From DATLGB01 sp963726825 (GTDB lineage Bacteria; Actinomycetota; Thermoleophilia; Solirubrobacterales; Solirubrobacteraceae), in NCBI GenBank assembly GCA_963726825.1, contig CAVSDT010000002.1, forward strand, positions 682,001 to 746,000: 64,000 nt of DNA, given 5' to 3'. Each line of letters begins with the position of its first letter. Positions within the stretch are counted from its first letter, which is position 1. Below the pieces are notes generated by a model that was given only the letters and a program-made list of their open reading frames with translations, was not told the origin of the DNA and ran no database searches. This document shows, piece after piece, positions 25,281 through 33,896 of the stretch. A program made the translations under genes and the position numbers.

Positions 25281-26762
25281 ATGGACGTCGCCGACTACCT
25301 CCTGTTCGTCGGCGGCGACTGGGTCCCGGCGTCGGACGGCGGGACCTTCGAGACGGTCGACCCGGCGACGGGGGCCGCCTGGGCGCGGGTGCCCGAGGCC
25401 ACCGACGCCGACGTCGATGCCGCGGTGGGTGCCGCCCGCGCGGCGCTCGCCGACCCCGCGTGGCGCGATCTGACGCCGGCGGCCCGCGGCCGGCTGCTGC
25501 GGCGCCTGGGCGACGTGCTGCGCCGCGACGCCGAGGAGCTCGCGGTGCTCGAGAGCACCGACAACGGCAAGCTGCTGCGCGAGACCCGCGCGCAGTGCGC
25601 GGCGATCGCCGATCACGTGGAGTACTTCGCGGGCGCGGCCGACAAGCTCGAGGGGTCCGTCATCCCCTCGGGCAAGGCGAACTTCCTCGTCTACACCCAG
25701 CACGTCCCGATCGGCGTCGTCGGGTTGCTGCTGCCGTGGAACTCCCCGCTGCTGCTGACGATGTTCAAGCTCGCGCCGGCGCTGGCCGCCGGCTGCACCG
25801 TCGTGCTCAAGCCCTCGGAGGCGACGCCTGTCACCGCGCTCGAGCTCGCCCGCCGCGTCGAGGAGGCCGGCTTCCCGCCCGGCGTCTTCAACGTCGTCAC
25901 CGGCAGCGGGCCGGCGCCGGGGCAGGCGCTCACGGCCCACCCCGGCGTCGACAAGGTGTCCTTCACCGGCTCGACCCGCACCGGCGTCGCGGTGGCCAAG
26001 AGCGCCCTCGACCACCTCGCCCCGACGACCCTGGAGCTCGGGGGCAAGTCGGCCAACGTCGTGTTCGCCGACGCGGACCTGGAGGCGGCCGTCAACGGCG
26101 TCGTCGCCGGGGTGTTCGCAGCCACCGGCCAGACGTGCATCGCCGGCTCGCGCCTCGTCGTGCACGAATCGGTCCGCACGGAGCTGCTCGAGCGGCTCGT
26201 CGCCCGCGCGCGCACGATCAAGCTCGGTGACCCCAAGGACCCCGGGACCGAGATGGGCCCCGTCGCGACGGAGGCGCAGTTCGCCAAGATCGGCGCGATG
26301 GTCGAGGCCGCCGTCGCCGGCGGCGCCCGGATGCTCGTCGGCGCCGGTCACGGCGTGCAGCTGCCCGAGCGCGGGCGCTTCGCCGCCCCCACCGTCCTGG
26401 ACGGGGTCGCAGCCGACGCCGAGATCGCCCAGGAGGAGGTCTTCGGGCCCGTCCTGGTCGTGCAGACCTTCGCGGAGGAGGACGAGGCCGTCGCGCTCGC
26501 CAACGGCACCGCCTACGGGCTCGCGGCGGGCATCTGGACGAGCGACGTGCGGCGCGCCCATCGCGTCGCGGGCCGGCTGAACGCCGGCACGATCTGGATC
26601 AACTCGTACCGCGTCCTCTCCTACGCCGTGCCGTTCGGCGGCTTCGGGGCGAGCGGCATGGGACGCGAGAACGGCATGGAAGCCATCCGCTCCTTCACGG
26701 AGACGAAGTCCGTCTGGGTCGAGCTCACCGGCGCGACCCGCGACCCCTTCGTGCTCGGCTGA
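25281..26762 (+). CDS. NAD(P)+-dependent aldehyde dehydrogenase
   Basis: 493 residues. General base E252 is in 'LELGGKSANVVF' and the nucleophile C286 in 'TGQTCIAGSR'; the cofactor loop 'GSTRTGVAVAKSA' and 'LKPSEATP' are present. Close in style to succinate/glutarate-semialdehyde and betaine-aldehyde dehydrogenases. Following the aminotransferase, it most likely oxidises the semialdehyde product to a dicarboxylate that can enter the TCA cycle. The ATG at 25281 directly follows the bioY stop. Confidence 0.92.
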   Translation: MDVADYLLFVGGDWVPASDGGTFETVDPATGAAWARVPEATDADVDAAVGAARAALADPAWRDLTPAARGRLLRRLGDVLRRDAEELAVLESTDNGKLLRETRAQCAAIADHVEYFAGAADKLEGSVIPSGKANFLVYTQHVPIGVVGLLLPWNSPLLLTMFKLAPALAAGCTVVLKPSEATPVTALELARRVEEAGFPPGVFNVVTGSGPAPGQALTAHPGVDKVSFTGSTRTGVAVAKSALDHLAPTTLELGGKSANVVFADADLEAAVNGVVAGVFAATGQTCIAGSRLVVHESVRTELLERLVARARTIKLGDPKDPGTEMGPVATEAQFAKIGAMVEAAVAGGARMLVGAGHGVQLPERGRFAAPTVLDGVAADAEIAQEEVFGPVLVVQTFAEEDEAVALANGTAYGLAAGIWTSDVRRAHRVAGRLNAGTIWINSYRVLSYAVPFGGFGASGMGRENGMEAIRSFTETKSVWVELTGATRDPFVLG

Positions 26763-26826
26763 TGCCGGCACGCGGGACATCCATCAGCACGCAGACCACC
26801 CACCACTGACCAGAAGGGAACCGTTG

Positions 26827-28449
26827 ATGGCTACTTCCACGCCACCCGGCTCGACCGACCTCCCAAGCCTCCACCTCACCGACAAGGACGATCCTCGCGT
26901 CCTCAAGGAGGCCGCGACCGAGGACTACTCGCTCCACGTCGTGCCGCCCACCTGGCGGATGGACAAGGGCAAGCTGACGATGGCGTGGTACGCCGTCATG
27001 ACCGCCTTCTTCTACATGTACTTCGCGGCGTTCATCGCGCTGGCGTACGGGACGGTCAACGCGCTGATCGGCATCGGCCTGACGGTCGTCGCCTACACGC
27101 TGGTCAACATCGTGCTGTCCAAGGCCGCATCGCAGAGCGGTCTGACCGTCGCCTTGTTCAGCCGCAGCATGTTCGGCTTCGTCGGTGCTGCGATCGCGAC
27201 GCTGATCTTCGCCGCGACGGCGATCTACTACATCGTCTTCGAGGGCTCGGTCATCGCGGTGGCGGCGCAGAGCTTCTTCGGCGGGCCGATCAAGCTCTGG
27301 TACGCGATCGTCATCCTCGCCCTGGCGCCGCTCGTCTGGCGCGGCGTCCGGGCGTGGCTCGACCGCCTCAACACGGTGCTGCTGCCGTTCTACGCCGTCG
27401 CGCTGCTCGCGGTGATCATCTGGGCGCTGTCCTCGAACGGGTACAACGGCTTCCTGCCCGACGCCAAGGCGGCCCCGGGCACGACGCTGCCGTGGCTGCA
27501 GGCCTTCTCGGCCTACATGGGCGTCTGGGTCCTGATGCTGTTCACCTTCGACTTCGCGCGGCTCGCCCGGCCGGCGGATCAGCGCTACCACACCGCGGTC
27601 ACGTTCGGCTGGCTCTTCTACGTGCTCACGTTCCTGGTCAACGGGCTCGTCGGCATCCTGCTGTGCTCGACGTTCGACATCTCCTTCGAGGAGCTCGCCG
27701 GGCAGGAGAGCGCGCTGCCGGTCTCGATCGTCAGCCTCACCGGCCTGCTCGGGCTGGCGCTGATCGTGATCACGCAGATGCGCATCAACACGGTCAACCT
27801 CTACCTCGCCTCGACCAACCTGCAGAGCCTCGCCTCGCGCGTGTTCAGCCTCAACCTGCCGCGCACGGTGTGGGTCGCGGCCGCCGCCGTGATCTCGTAC
27901 CTGCTGATGCTCACGAACGTGTTCTCCTACGTGCTGGACGCGCTCAACTACCAGGGCATCGCGATCGTCGCCTGGGTCGGCGTCGCCCTCGGGCACGTCG
28001 CCTACCTGCGCCGCAGGCGGATCGCCGTCGCCGACGTCGAGTTCCGGCCCGGCCGCGTGCCCGCGTTCAACCCGGGCGGGATCGCGGCCTGGGTGATCGC
28101 CACGGTGATCGGCATCGTGCTCAAGATCGCCGACTCGCCCGAGAGCCAGTTCTTCGAGCTCTGGGGCCTGCCGCTGACGTTCGTGCTGTCGATCGGCATC
28201 TACACGCTGACGCTCGGTGCGGCCAAGCGCGGCTGGATGGAGCTCGAGCGGCCGTTCGATCCGATCGACGAGGTCGACGACGCGTGGAACATGCGTGCCC
28301 GCTGCCACGCCTGCGAGAAGTCCTACGCGGTGCGGGAGATGGATCGCGACCCGGTCGTCGGCCACGAGCCGATCTGCGCGTCGTGCGCCACCGGCACCGC
28401 GTTCTACTCCGCGGCGCGCAAGGAAGCCGAGGCCGCGCGCACCAGATGA
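26827..28449 (+). CDS. NCS1-family permease with a C-terminal zinc-ribbon tail
   Basis: 540 residues. About 12 membrane helices (35-470) with the NCS1 (purine/cytosine/allantoin/hydantoin) pattern, including 'WYAVMTAFFYMYFAAFIALAYG' and 'FSRSMFGFVGA'. Unusually, the cytosolic C-terminus holds two C-x-x-C pairs (C493/C496 and C517/C520) spaced like a rubredoxin-type zinc ribbon. AAGGGAA precedes the ATG at 26827. Substrate is presumably the N-heterocycle or lactam metabolised by the operon. The tail is not known to me in characterised NCS1 proteins. Confidence 0.87.
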   Translation: MATSTPPGSTDLPSLHLTDKDDPRVLKEAATEDYSLHVVPPTWRMDKGKLTMAWYAVMTAFFYMYFAAFIALAYGTVNALIGIGLTVVAYTLVNIVLSKAASQSGLTVALFSRSMFGFVGAAIATLIFAATAIYYIVFEGSVIAVAAQSFFGGPIKLWYAIVILALAPLVWRGVRAWLDRLNTVLLPFYAVALLAVIIWALSSNGYNGFLPDAKAAPGTTLPWLQAFSAYMGVWVLMLFTFDFARLARPADQRYHTAVTFGWLFYVLTFLVNGLVGILLCSTFDISFEELAGQESALPVSIVSLTGLLGLALIVITQMRINTVNLYLASTNLQSLASRVFSLNLPRTVWVAAAAVISYLLMLTNVFSYVLDALNYQGIAIVAWVGVALGHVAYLRRRRIAVADVEFRPGRVPAFNPGGIAAWVIATVIGIVLKIADSPESQFFELWGLPLTFVLSIGIYTLTLGAAKRGWMELERPFDPIDEVDDAWNMRARCHACEKSYAVREMDRDPVVGHEPICASCATGTAFYSAARKEAEAARTR

Positions 28450-29264
28450 GCACCAGGGTCGCCTTCCCGGCCTCGACCGCGGAGGCCGTCGGCCTGCTCG
28501 CCGCGGCGGGGCCGGCGGCGGCCCCGCTGGCCGGCGGCACGTGGGTCATGCGCGCCGGCCTGCGCGGGGAACCGGCCGCCGACACCTACGTGTCGCTGCG
28601 CCGGATCCCCGCGCTCCGTGCGGTCGCGGTCGAGGCCGGGCTGCGGATCGGGGCGTGCGTGACGCACGCCGAGCTGGCGGCGGCGCTGGCGCCGCATCCG
28701 GCCTTCGCCGGGCTGCGCGACGCCGCGGCACGCTCCGCGAACCCGGCCGTGCGCGCGATGGCCACGGTCGGCGGCGCGGTCTCGACGCCCGGGTTCGCCG
28801 CCTCCGACCTGGTGCCCGCGCTGCTCGCCCTCGAGGCGGACGTCGTCGTCGAGCGTCCCGGCGGGAGCGAGACGGTGCCGCTGGAGCGCTTCATGGCGCT
28901 GCGCGGCCGGCCGGAGGCGGGACGCCTCGTCACGGCCGTCCACGTCGGCTCGCCACCGGCACGCTCGGCGCACGTGCGGCTGACGCTGCGGGCGGCCGGC
29001 GACTACCCCGTCGCCATCGTCGACGTCTGCGACCCCGGGACAGGGGCACCGCGGGTCGCGCTCGGCTCGGTCGAGGCCCAGCCCGCGCGCTGGCGGGCGC
29101 TCGAGGACGCGCTCGCCGGGGGCGAGGACCCGCAGGTCGCCGCCACCCGGCTCGCGGCGCAGCTGACGCCGCGCGACGGCGTGGACGCGGAGGGCTGGTA
29201 CCGCGTCGCGGTCCTGCCGGCGCTCGTGCGGCGGGCGCTGCAGGCCCTCGAGGCCGCGGCATGA
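28446..29264 (+). CDS. Molybdenum hydroxylase FAD-binding subunit (CoxM/XdhB type)
   Basis: 272 residues with the FAD-binding blocks 'PLAGGTWVMRAG' and 'ATVGGAVSTPGFAASDLVPALLALEADVVV', then the CO-dehydrogenase flavoprotein C-terminal domain. It passes electrons from the iron-sulphur subunit to its acceptor. Starts by ATGA overlap with the permease and ends by ATGA overlap with the 2Fe-2S subunit. The order M-S-L (FAD, Fe-S, Mo) is standard for three-subunit hydroxylases. Confidence 0.88.
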   Translation: MSTRVAFPASTAEAVGLLAAAGPAAAPLAGGTWVMRAGLRGEPAADTYVSLRRIPALRAVAVEAGLRIGACVTHAELAAALAPHPAFAGLRDAAARSANPAVRAMATVGGAVSTPGFAASDLVPALLALEADVVVERPGGSETVPLERFMALRGRPEAGRLVTAVHVGSPPARSAHVRLTLRAAGDYPVAIVDVCDPGTGAPRVALGSVEAQPARWRALEDALAGGEDPQVAATRLAAQLTPRDGVDAEGWYRVAVLPALVRRALQALEAAA

Positions 29265-29722
29265 TCGCCTTCGAGCTCAACGGCCGCGGCCGCACCGTCC
29301 ACGTGGAACCGATGACGCCGCTCGTGGACGTCCTGCGCGGCGAGCTGTCGCTGACGGGGACCAAGGAGGCGTGCCGCGAGGGCTTCTGCGGCTCCTGCAC
29401 GGTGCTCGTCGACGACGAGCCGGCCGTCGCCTGCCTGCTGCCCGCCGCGCACGTCGAGGGCCGCTCGGTGCGCACCGTCGAGTCGCTGGCGGCCGGCGGG
29501 ACCCTGTCCCCGCTGCAGCAGGCGCTCGAGGACGCCGACGCCGTCCAGTGCGGCATGTGCTTCCCGGGGGTGCTGATGACGCTGACCGCGCTGCTGGAGC
29601 GCGAGCCCGATCCCACCGACGCCGACGTCCGCACCGCCCTCGTCGGGAACGTGTGTCGCTGCACGGGCTACGAGCGGATCGTGACCGCGGCGCTGGCCGC
29701 GGCCGGACAGGAGACCTCATGA
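29261..29722 (+). CDS. Molybdenum hydroxylase 2Fe-2S subunit (CoxS/XdhC type)
   Basis: 153 residues. The plant-type ferredoxin cluster ligands are in C-R-E-G-F-C-G-S-C followed by 'VACLLPA', and the second helical-domain cluster in C-G-M-C-F-P-G and C-R-C-T-G-Y. Electron relay between the molybdenum and FAD subunits. 4-nt overlaps on both sides. Confidence 0.93.
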   Translation: MIAFELNGRGRTVHVEPMTPLVDVLRGELSLTGTKEACREGFCGSCTVLVDDEPAVACLLPAAHVEGRSVRTVESLAAGGTLSPLQQALEDADAVQCGMCFPGVLMTLTALLEREPDPTDADVRTALVGNVCRCTGYERIVTAALAAAGQETS

Positions 29723-32100
29723 GCGCCCCGGCCATCGGCGCGAACACCCCCCGCCGCGACAGCGCGGACAAGCTGCGCGGGCGCACCCGCTTCGCCGTCG
29801 ACCGCGGCGGGACCGGCATGCTGCACTGCGCGTTGCGCCGCTCCGACGTCGCGGCCGCCACGCTGACCCGCGTCGACACGGCCGCCGCCCGGGCCCTGCC
29901 CGGGGTCCATGCCGTCGTGACCGCCGCCGACGCCCCCGGGCGCTACGGCGTCGGCATCGCCGACCACCCGCTGTTCGCCACCGACGTGATCCGCTTCCAC
30001 GGCGAGCCGATCGCCGCCGTGGCCGCGGAGACGCTCGCGATCGCCCGCGCGGCGGCCGCGCTGATCGTCGTCGAGACCGAGCCGCTGGACGCCCACCTGA
30101 CGATGGCCGAGGCGCTCGCACCCGGCGCCCGCGAGCTGCATCCGGACTGGGCGGGCTACGAGGAGCTCGTGTCCGGCGGCGCGCGCGGCGGCAACGTCGC
30201 CTGGGAGGCCACGGTCGTGCGCGGCGACACCGACGCCGCGTTCGCCCGCGACGACGTGGTGGTGGTCGAGACGCTCCTCGCCACGGGCCGCCAGAACCAG
30301 GCGTCGCTGGAGCCCCGCGTCGCCCTCGCCCGTTTCGAGGACGGCCGCTTCGTCGTCGAGACCTCCACCCAGCACCCGTGGGCGGTGCGCTCGGCCGTCG
30401 CGCGGCTGCTCGGCGTGCCCGACGCCCAGGTCCGCGTCGTCGTCCCGTCCGCCGTCGGCGGGGGGTTCGGGCAGAAGTACGAGGCGAGCATCGAGCCCTT
30501 CGTCGCCCTGCTGGCCCGCGAGACCGGACTCGAGGTCAAGCTCGCCCTCACGCGCGAGGAGGAGATGCGCACGGCGCTGTGCCGGGAGAACGCGGAGATC
30601 CGCATCCGGTCGGCGGTCACGCGCGCCGGCGAGATCCTCGCCCGCGAGGCCACGGTGCTGATGGACTGCGGCGCCTACGGCGGCGAGCAGACGTTCCTGA
30701 CCACGATGACCGCCCACACCCTGGGGGGCAACTACCGCCTCGGCGCGGTCCGGCTGGTCAGCCGCGCGGTGTACACGAACACCGCGCCGACCGGCGCCTT
30801 CCGCGCCTGCAACGGCGTCTACTGCACCTTCGCGCTGGAGCGCCACACCGACGAGATCTGCGCGGCCCTCGGCGCCGACCGCTGGGCCTTCCGCAAGGCC
30901 AACGTGATCGGCGACGGCGACATCGGCGCGACGGGGCAGGTGTTCGAGGGCGACGTCCTCGGGCCGATGCTCGAGCGCATGGACGAGCTGCGCGGGACCC
31001 GCCCGCAGGCGCCCGACGACGGCCGGCTGCACGGCACCGCCGTCGCGGTCGGCACCTGGTTCGTCTTCGTCGGCCCGTCGGCGGCCACGGTCAACCTCAA
31101 CCCCGACGGCGGCGCGACGCTCATCACCGCCGGCGTCGAGATCGGCTCCGGCTCGCTCGTGCAGGCGCTGCCGCAGATCGTCGCCGACCGTCTGGGCATC
31201 CAGCCGTCCGACGTGCTGGTCAAGGCGGCCGACACCGACGCCGGTGGCTACGACATGGGCGTCGGCGGCGGCCGCACGACGGTGTCGCTGGGCGCCGCGA
31301 GCGCCGCGGCCGGGGACGAGGTCAAGCGCAAGCTGCTCGAGGCGGCCGCCGACCTGCTCGAGGCCGCGCCGGAGGACCTGCGCCTGGAGGACGGCGCCGT
31401 GCTCGTCACCGGCGTGCCGGGCACCCGGCTCGAGCTCCGGGAGGTGATCGCCCACGCGCAGGCGCGCACCGGCCCGATCTCCGGTGCCGGGGCGTTCACC
31501 GCCCCCGGGACCGGCGCGATGCCCGGCTGCGCCGCCGGGCACATGATCGAGGCGCTCGACCTGCCCGTCTTCGCCGTGCACGAGGCCGACGTCGCCGTCG
31601 ACCCCGCCACCGGCCGGGTCGAGGTGCTCGACTACCGGGTGGTCCAGGACGTCGGGCGCGCGATCAACCCGCGCGCGATCGACGGCCAGATCCAGGGGGG
31701 CGTCATCCAGGGCCTCGGCTATGCGCTCCATGAGGAGCTGACGGTCGGCGCCGACGGCCGGCTGCGCCAGGGCGGCCTGGAGACCTACCGGCTGCCGCTG
31801 TCGGGCGACAGCGTCCCGGTGCGGATGGTGCTGCACGAGGGCGCGCCGTCCTTCGGCCCGCTCGGCGCCAAGGGCGCGGGGGAGATCCCGATCCTCAACG
31901 TCGGTGCCGCCGTCGCCGGCGCCGTGGCCGACGCCACCGGCGCGCGCATCGGCCGCCTGCCGCTCACGCCGCCGCGCGTGCTCGGGCACCTGCTGGGCCG
32001 CGAGCCCGCCGTGGAGCTCGACCACATCGACCCGTCGTGGCGGGGCAACCTGCTCGGCGACCCTGACGCGCTGATCGCGGCGTCGCGCCAGGGGGCCTAG
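29719..32100 (+). CDS. Molybdenum hydroxylase molybdopterin-binding subunit (CoxL/XdhA type)
   Basis: 793 residues, full-length large subunit: 'ARFEDGRFVVETSTQHPW', 'VPSAVGGGFGQKYEAS', 'TGAFRACNGVYCTFALE', 'GRAINPRAIDGQIQGGVIQGLGYAL' and the catalytic-glutamate loop G-A-K-G-A-G-E-I-P. It lacks the CO-dehydrogenase active-site loop AYRCSFR, so it is a hydroxylase and not a CO oxidiser. It would hydroxylate a carbon next to a ring nitrogen or an aldehyde, giving a lactam or pyridone, which fits lactam-opening genes in the same operon. Ends in a CTAG shared with the convergent ABC gene. Confidence 0.9.
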   Translation: MSAPAIGANTPRRDSADKLRGRTRFAVDRGGTGMLHCALRRSDVAAATLTRVDTAAARALPGVHAVVTAADAPGRYGVGIADHPLFATDVIRFHGEPIAAVAAETLAIARAAAALIVVETEPLDAHLTMAEALAPGARELHPDWAGYEELVSGGARGGNVAWEATVVRGDTDAAFARDDVVVVETLLATGRQNQASLEPRVALARFEDGRFVVETSTQHPWAVRSAVARLLGVPDAQVRVVVPSAVGGGFGQKYEASIEPFVALLARETGLEVKLALTREEEMRTALCRENAEIRIRSAVTRAGEILAREATVLMDCGAYGGEQTFLTTMTAHTLGGNYRLGAVRLVSRAVYTNTAPTGAFRACNGVYCTFALERHTDEICAALGADRWAFRKANVIGDGDIGATGQVFEGDVLGPMLERMDELRGTRPQAPDDGRLHGTAVAVGTWFVFVGPSAATVNLNPDGGATLITAGVEIGSGSLVQALPQIVADRLGIQPSDVLVKAADTDAGGYDMGVGGGRTTVSLGAASAAAGDEVKRKLLEAAADLLEAAPEDLRLEDGAVLVTGVPGTRLELREVIAHAQARTGPISGAGAFTAPGTGAMPGCAAGHMIEALDLPVFAVHEADVAVDPATGRVEVLDYRVVQDVGRAINPRAIDGQIQGGVIQGLGYALHEELTVGADGRLRQGGLETYRLPLSGDSVPVRMVLHEGAPSFGPLGAKGAGEIPILNVGAAVAGAVADATGARIGRLPLTPPRVLGHLLGREPAVELDHIDPSWRGNLLGDPDALIAASRQGA

Positions 32101-33896
32101 GCCGCGTCGGCCGGCGCGGTCCAGTCCTGGGAGAGGCGCCAGTAGCCGCCGCGCGCGGCGAGGAGCTCGTCGTGGGTGCCCATCTCGGTGATGCGGCCGT
32201 GGTCGAGCACGATGATGCGGCCCGCCCGCTGGATGGTCGAGAGCCGGTGGGCGATCACGATCGCGGTGCGCCCGGCGACGAGGCGGCGCATGCCCGCCTC
32301 GATGTGGGCCTCCGTCTGGATGTCGACGTTGGAGGTCGCCTCGTCGAGGACGAGGATGCGCGGGTCGGCGATCAGCGCGCGGGCGAAGGCGAGCAGCTGG
32401 CGCTGGCCGGCCGACAGGCTCGAGCCGCGCTCGCCGACGTCGGAGTCGTAGCCGTCGGGGAGCGCCTCGATGAAGCCCTCGGCGCCGACGGCGCGCGCGG
32501 CGGCCACGACGTCCTCGCTCGTCGCGTCCGGGCGGCCGAAGGCGATGTTCTCGGCCACGGAGCCACTGAACAGGAACGCCTCCTGCGGGACGATGCCGAG
32601 CTGCGCGCGCAGGGACTCCTGCGTGACCGAGCGCAGGTCGTGACCGTCGACGCGGATCGCGCCGGTCGTCGGATCGTGGAAGCGCGCGACGAGCTTGGCG
32701 AACGTCGACTTGCCCGCGCCCGTGGCGCCGACGAGCGCAACGGTCTGGCCCGGCGGGATCACGAGGTCGACGTCGGCCAGCGCCGGCGCGTCCTCGCGAC
32801 CGGCGTAGGCGAAGGTGACGCCGTCGAGGGTGATCTCACCGCGGATCGGCGGCAGGGCGATCGCGTCCGGGGCGTCGACGAGGTCGGGCTCCTCGTCGAG
32901 CAGCTCGTAGATCTTGTCCAGCGCGGCCATGCCCGCCTGGTAGGTCGTGTACAGCTGCGAGAGCTGCTGGATCGGGTCGAAGAAGGTGTTCAGCGCCGCG
33001 ATGAACGCGACGAGGACGCCGATCGTCACCTCGCCCTGGAGGGCCTGGATGCCGCCGTAGACGAGGATGCCCGCCTGCACGACCGCCGACAGCAGCTCGA
33101 CGGCCGGGAAGTACGCGGCGTTGAGGTTGACCGTCGTCATGTTCGCCGCGCGGTTGTCGTCGTTGAGCTGGCCGAAGCGGCGGCGGTGGCCGTCCTCGCG
33201 GGCGAACAGCCGCACCACCCGCACGCCCGACAGCGACTCCTGCAGGTAGGCCGTGATCGCGGCGACCTTCTCGCGCGTGAGCCGGTAGGCGTCGGCGGAG
33301 ATGATGCGGAACACGAAGGACCCGACGCCGAGGACCGGGAAGACGAGGAACGTCAGCAGCGCGAGCTCGGCGTCCAGCAGGAACAGGATCACCGCGGTGC
33401 CGACGAGCATCAGCGACGACGAGAACAGCGTCACGACGCCGTCGGTGACGAGCTGGTCGAGCGCCTGGACGTCGTTGGTCATGCGCGAGATGATCGCCCC
33501 GGCCTGGCGGCGCGAGTAGAAGCCGATCGAGAGCGACTGCAGGTGCTCGAAGATGCGCAGGCGCAGGTCCTGCAGCACGCGCTGGCCGACCCAGCCGACG
33601 AGGTAGGTCTGCGCGTAGGTGGCGAAGAAGTAGACGAGCGCCGAGACGACGAAGCCGACCACGACCCAGTTGAGCGTCGACAGGTCGCCCGGGGTGATCC
33701 CGTCGTCGATCGCGAGCTTGGCCAGCGGCGGCGGCGCCAGCGCGGCGGCGGTGGCGAACAGCAGCGTGACGACGGTCAGCCAGGCGCGCAGCCGGTAGGG
33801 CCGCAGGAGCGTCAGGACCCGCCGGAGGTGCTTCCCGCGCCCGCTCGTGGCCTTGCGGCGGCGGCGGAACTCGGCGAGGGAGGACCTGGCGGTCAC
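32097..33896 (-). CDS. ABC exporter half-transporter, subunit with canonical Walker B
   Basis: 599 residues: six membrane helices (about 35-325) then a nucleotide-binding domain with Walker A 'GATGAGKST', Q-loop 'IVPQEAFLF', signature S-L-S-A-G-Q (one change from LSGGQ), Walker B 'ILVLDEATS' with the catalytic Glu, and H-loop 'VIAHRL'. Type IV (ABCB) multidrug or lipid exporter. Overlaps the upstream partner by GTGA and ends in CTAG shared with the molybdenum subunit. With its partner it forms a heterodimer with one consensus and one degenerate ATP site. Confidence 0.92.
   Translation of the reverse strand: MTARSSLAEFRRRRKATSGRGKHLRRVLTLLRPYRLRAWLTVVTLLFATAAALAPPPLAKLAIDDGITPGDLSTLNWVVVGFVVSALVYFFATYAQTYLVGWVGQRVLQDLRLRIFEHLQSLSIGFYSRRQAGAIISRMTNDVQALDQLVTDGVVTLFSSSLMLVGTAVILFLLDAELALLTFLVFPVLGVGSFVFRIISADAYRLTREKVAAITAYLQESLSGVRVVRLFAREDGHRRRFGQLNDDNRAANMTTVNLNAAYFPAVELLSAVVQAGILVYGGIQALQGEVTIGVLVAFIAALNTFFDPIQQLSQLYTTYQAGMAALDKIYELLDEEPDLVDAPDAIALPPIRGEITLDGVTFAYAGREDAPALADVDLVIPPGQTVALVGATGAGKSTFAKLVARFHDPTTGAIRVDGHDLRSVTQESLRAQLGIVPQEAFLFSGSVAENIAFGRPDATSEDVVAAARAVGAEGFIEALPDGYDSDVGERGSSLSAGQRQLLAFARALIADPRILVLDEATSNVDIQTEAHIEAGMRRLVAGRTAIVIAHRLSTIQRAGRIIVLDHGRITEMGTHDELLAARGGYWRLSQDWTAPADAA

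Noticed and set aside
29719..32100. Carbon-monoxide dehydrogenase (form I) for the molybdenum enzyme
   Set aside because: The AYRCSFR active-site loop is absent; the corresponding region is GAFRACNG. The operon context is N-heterocycle/amino-acid chemistry.
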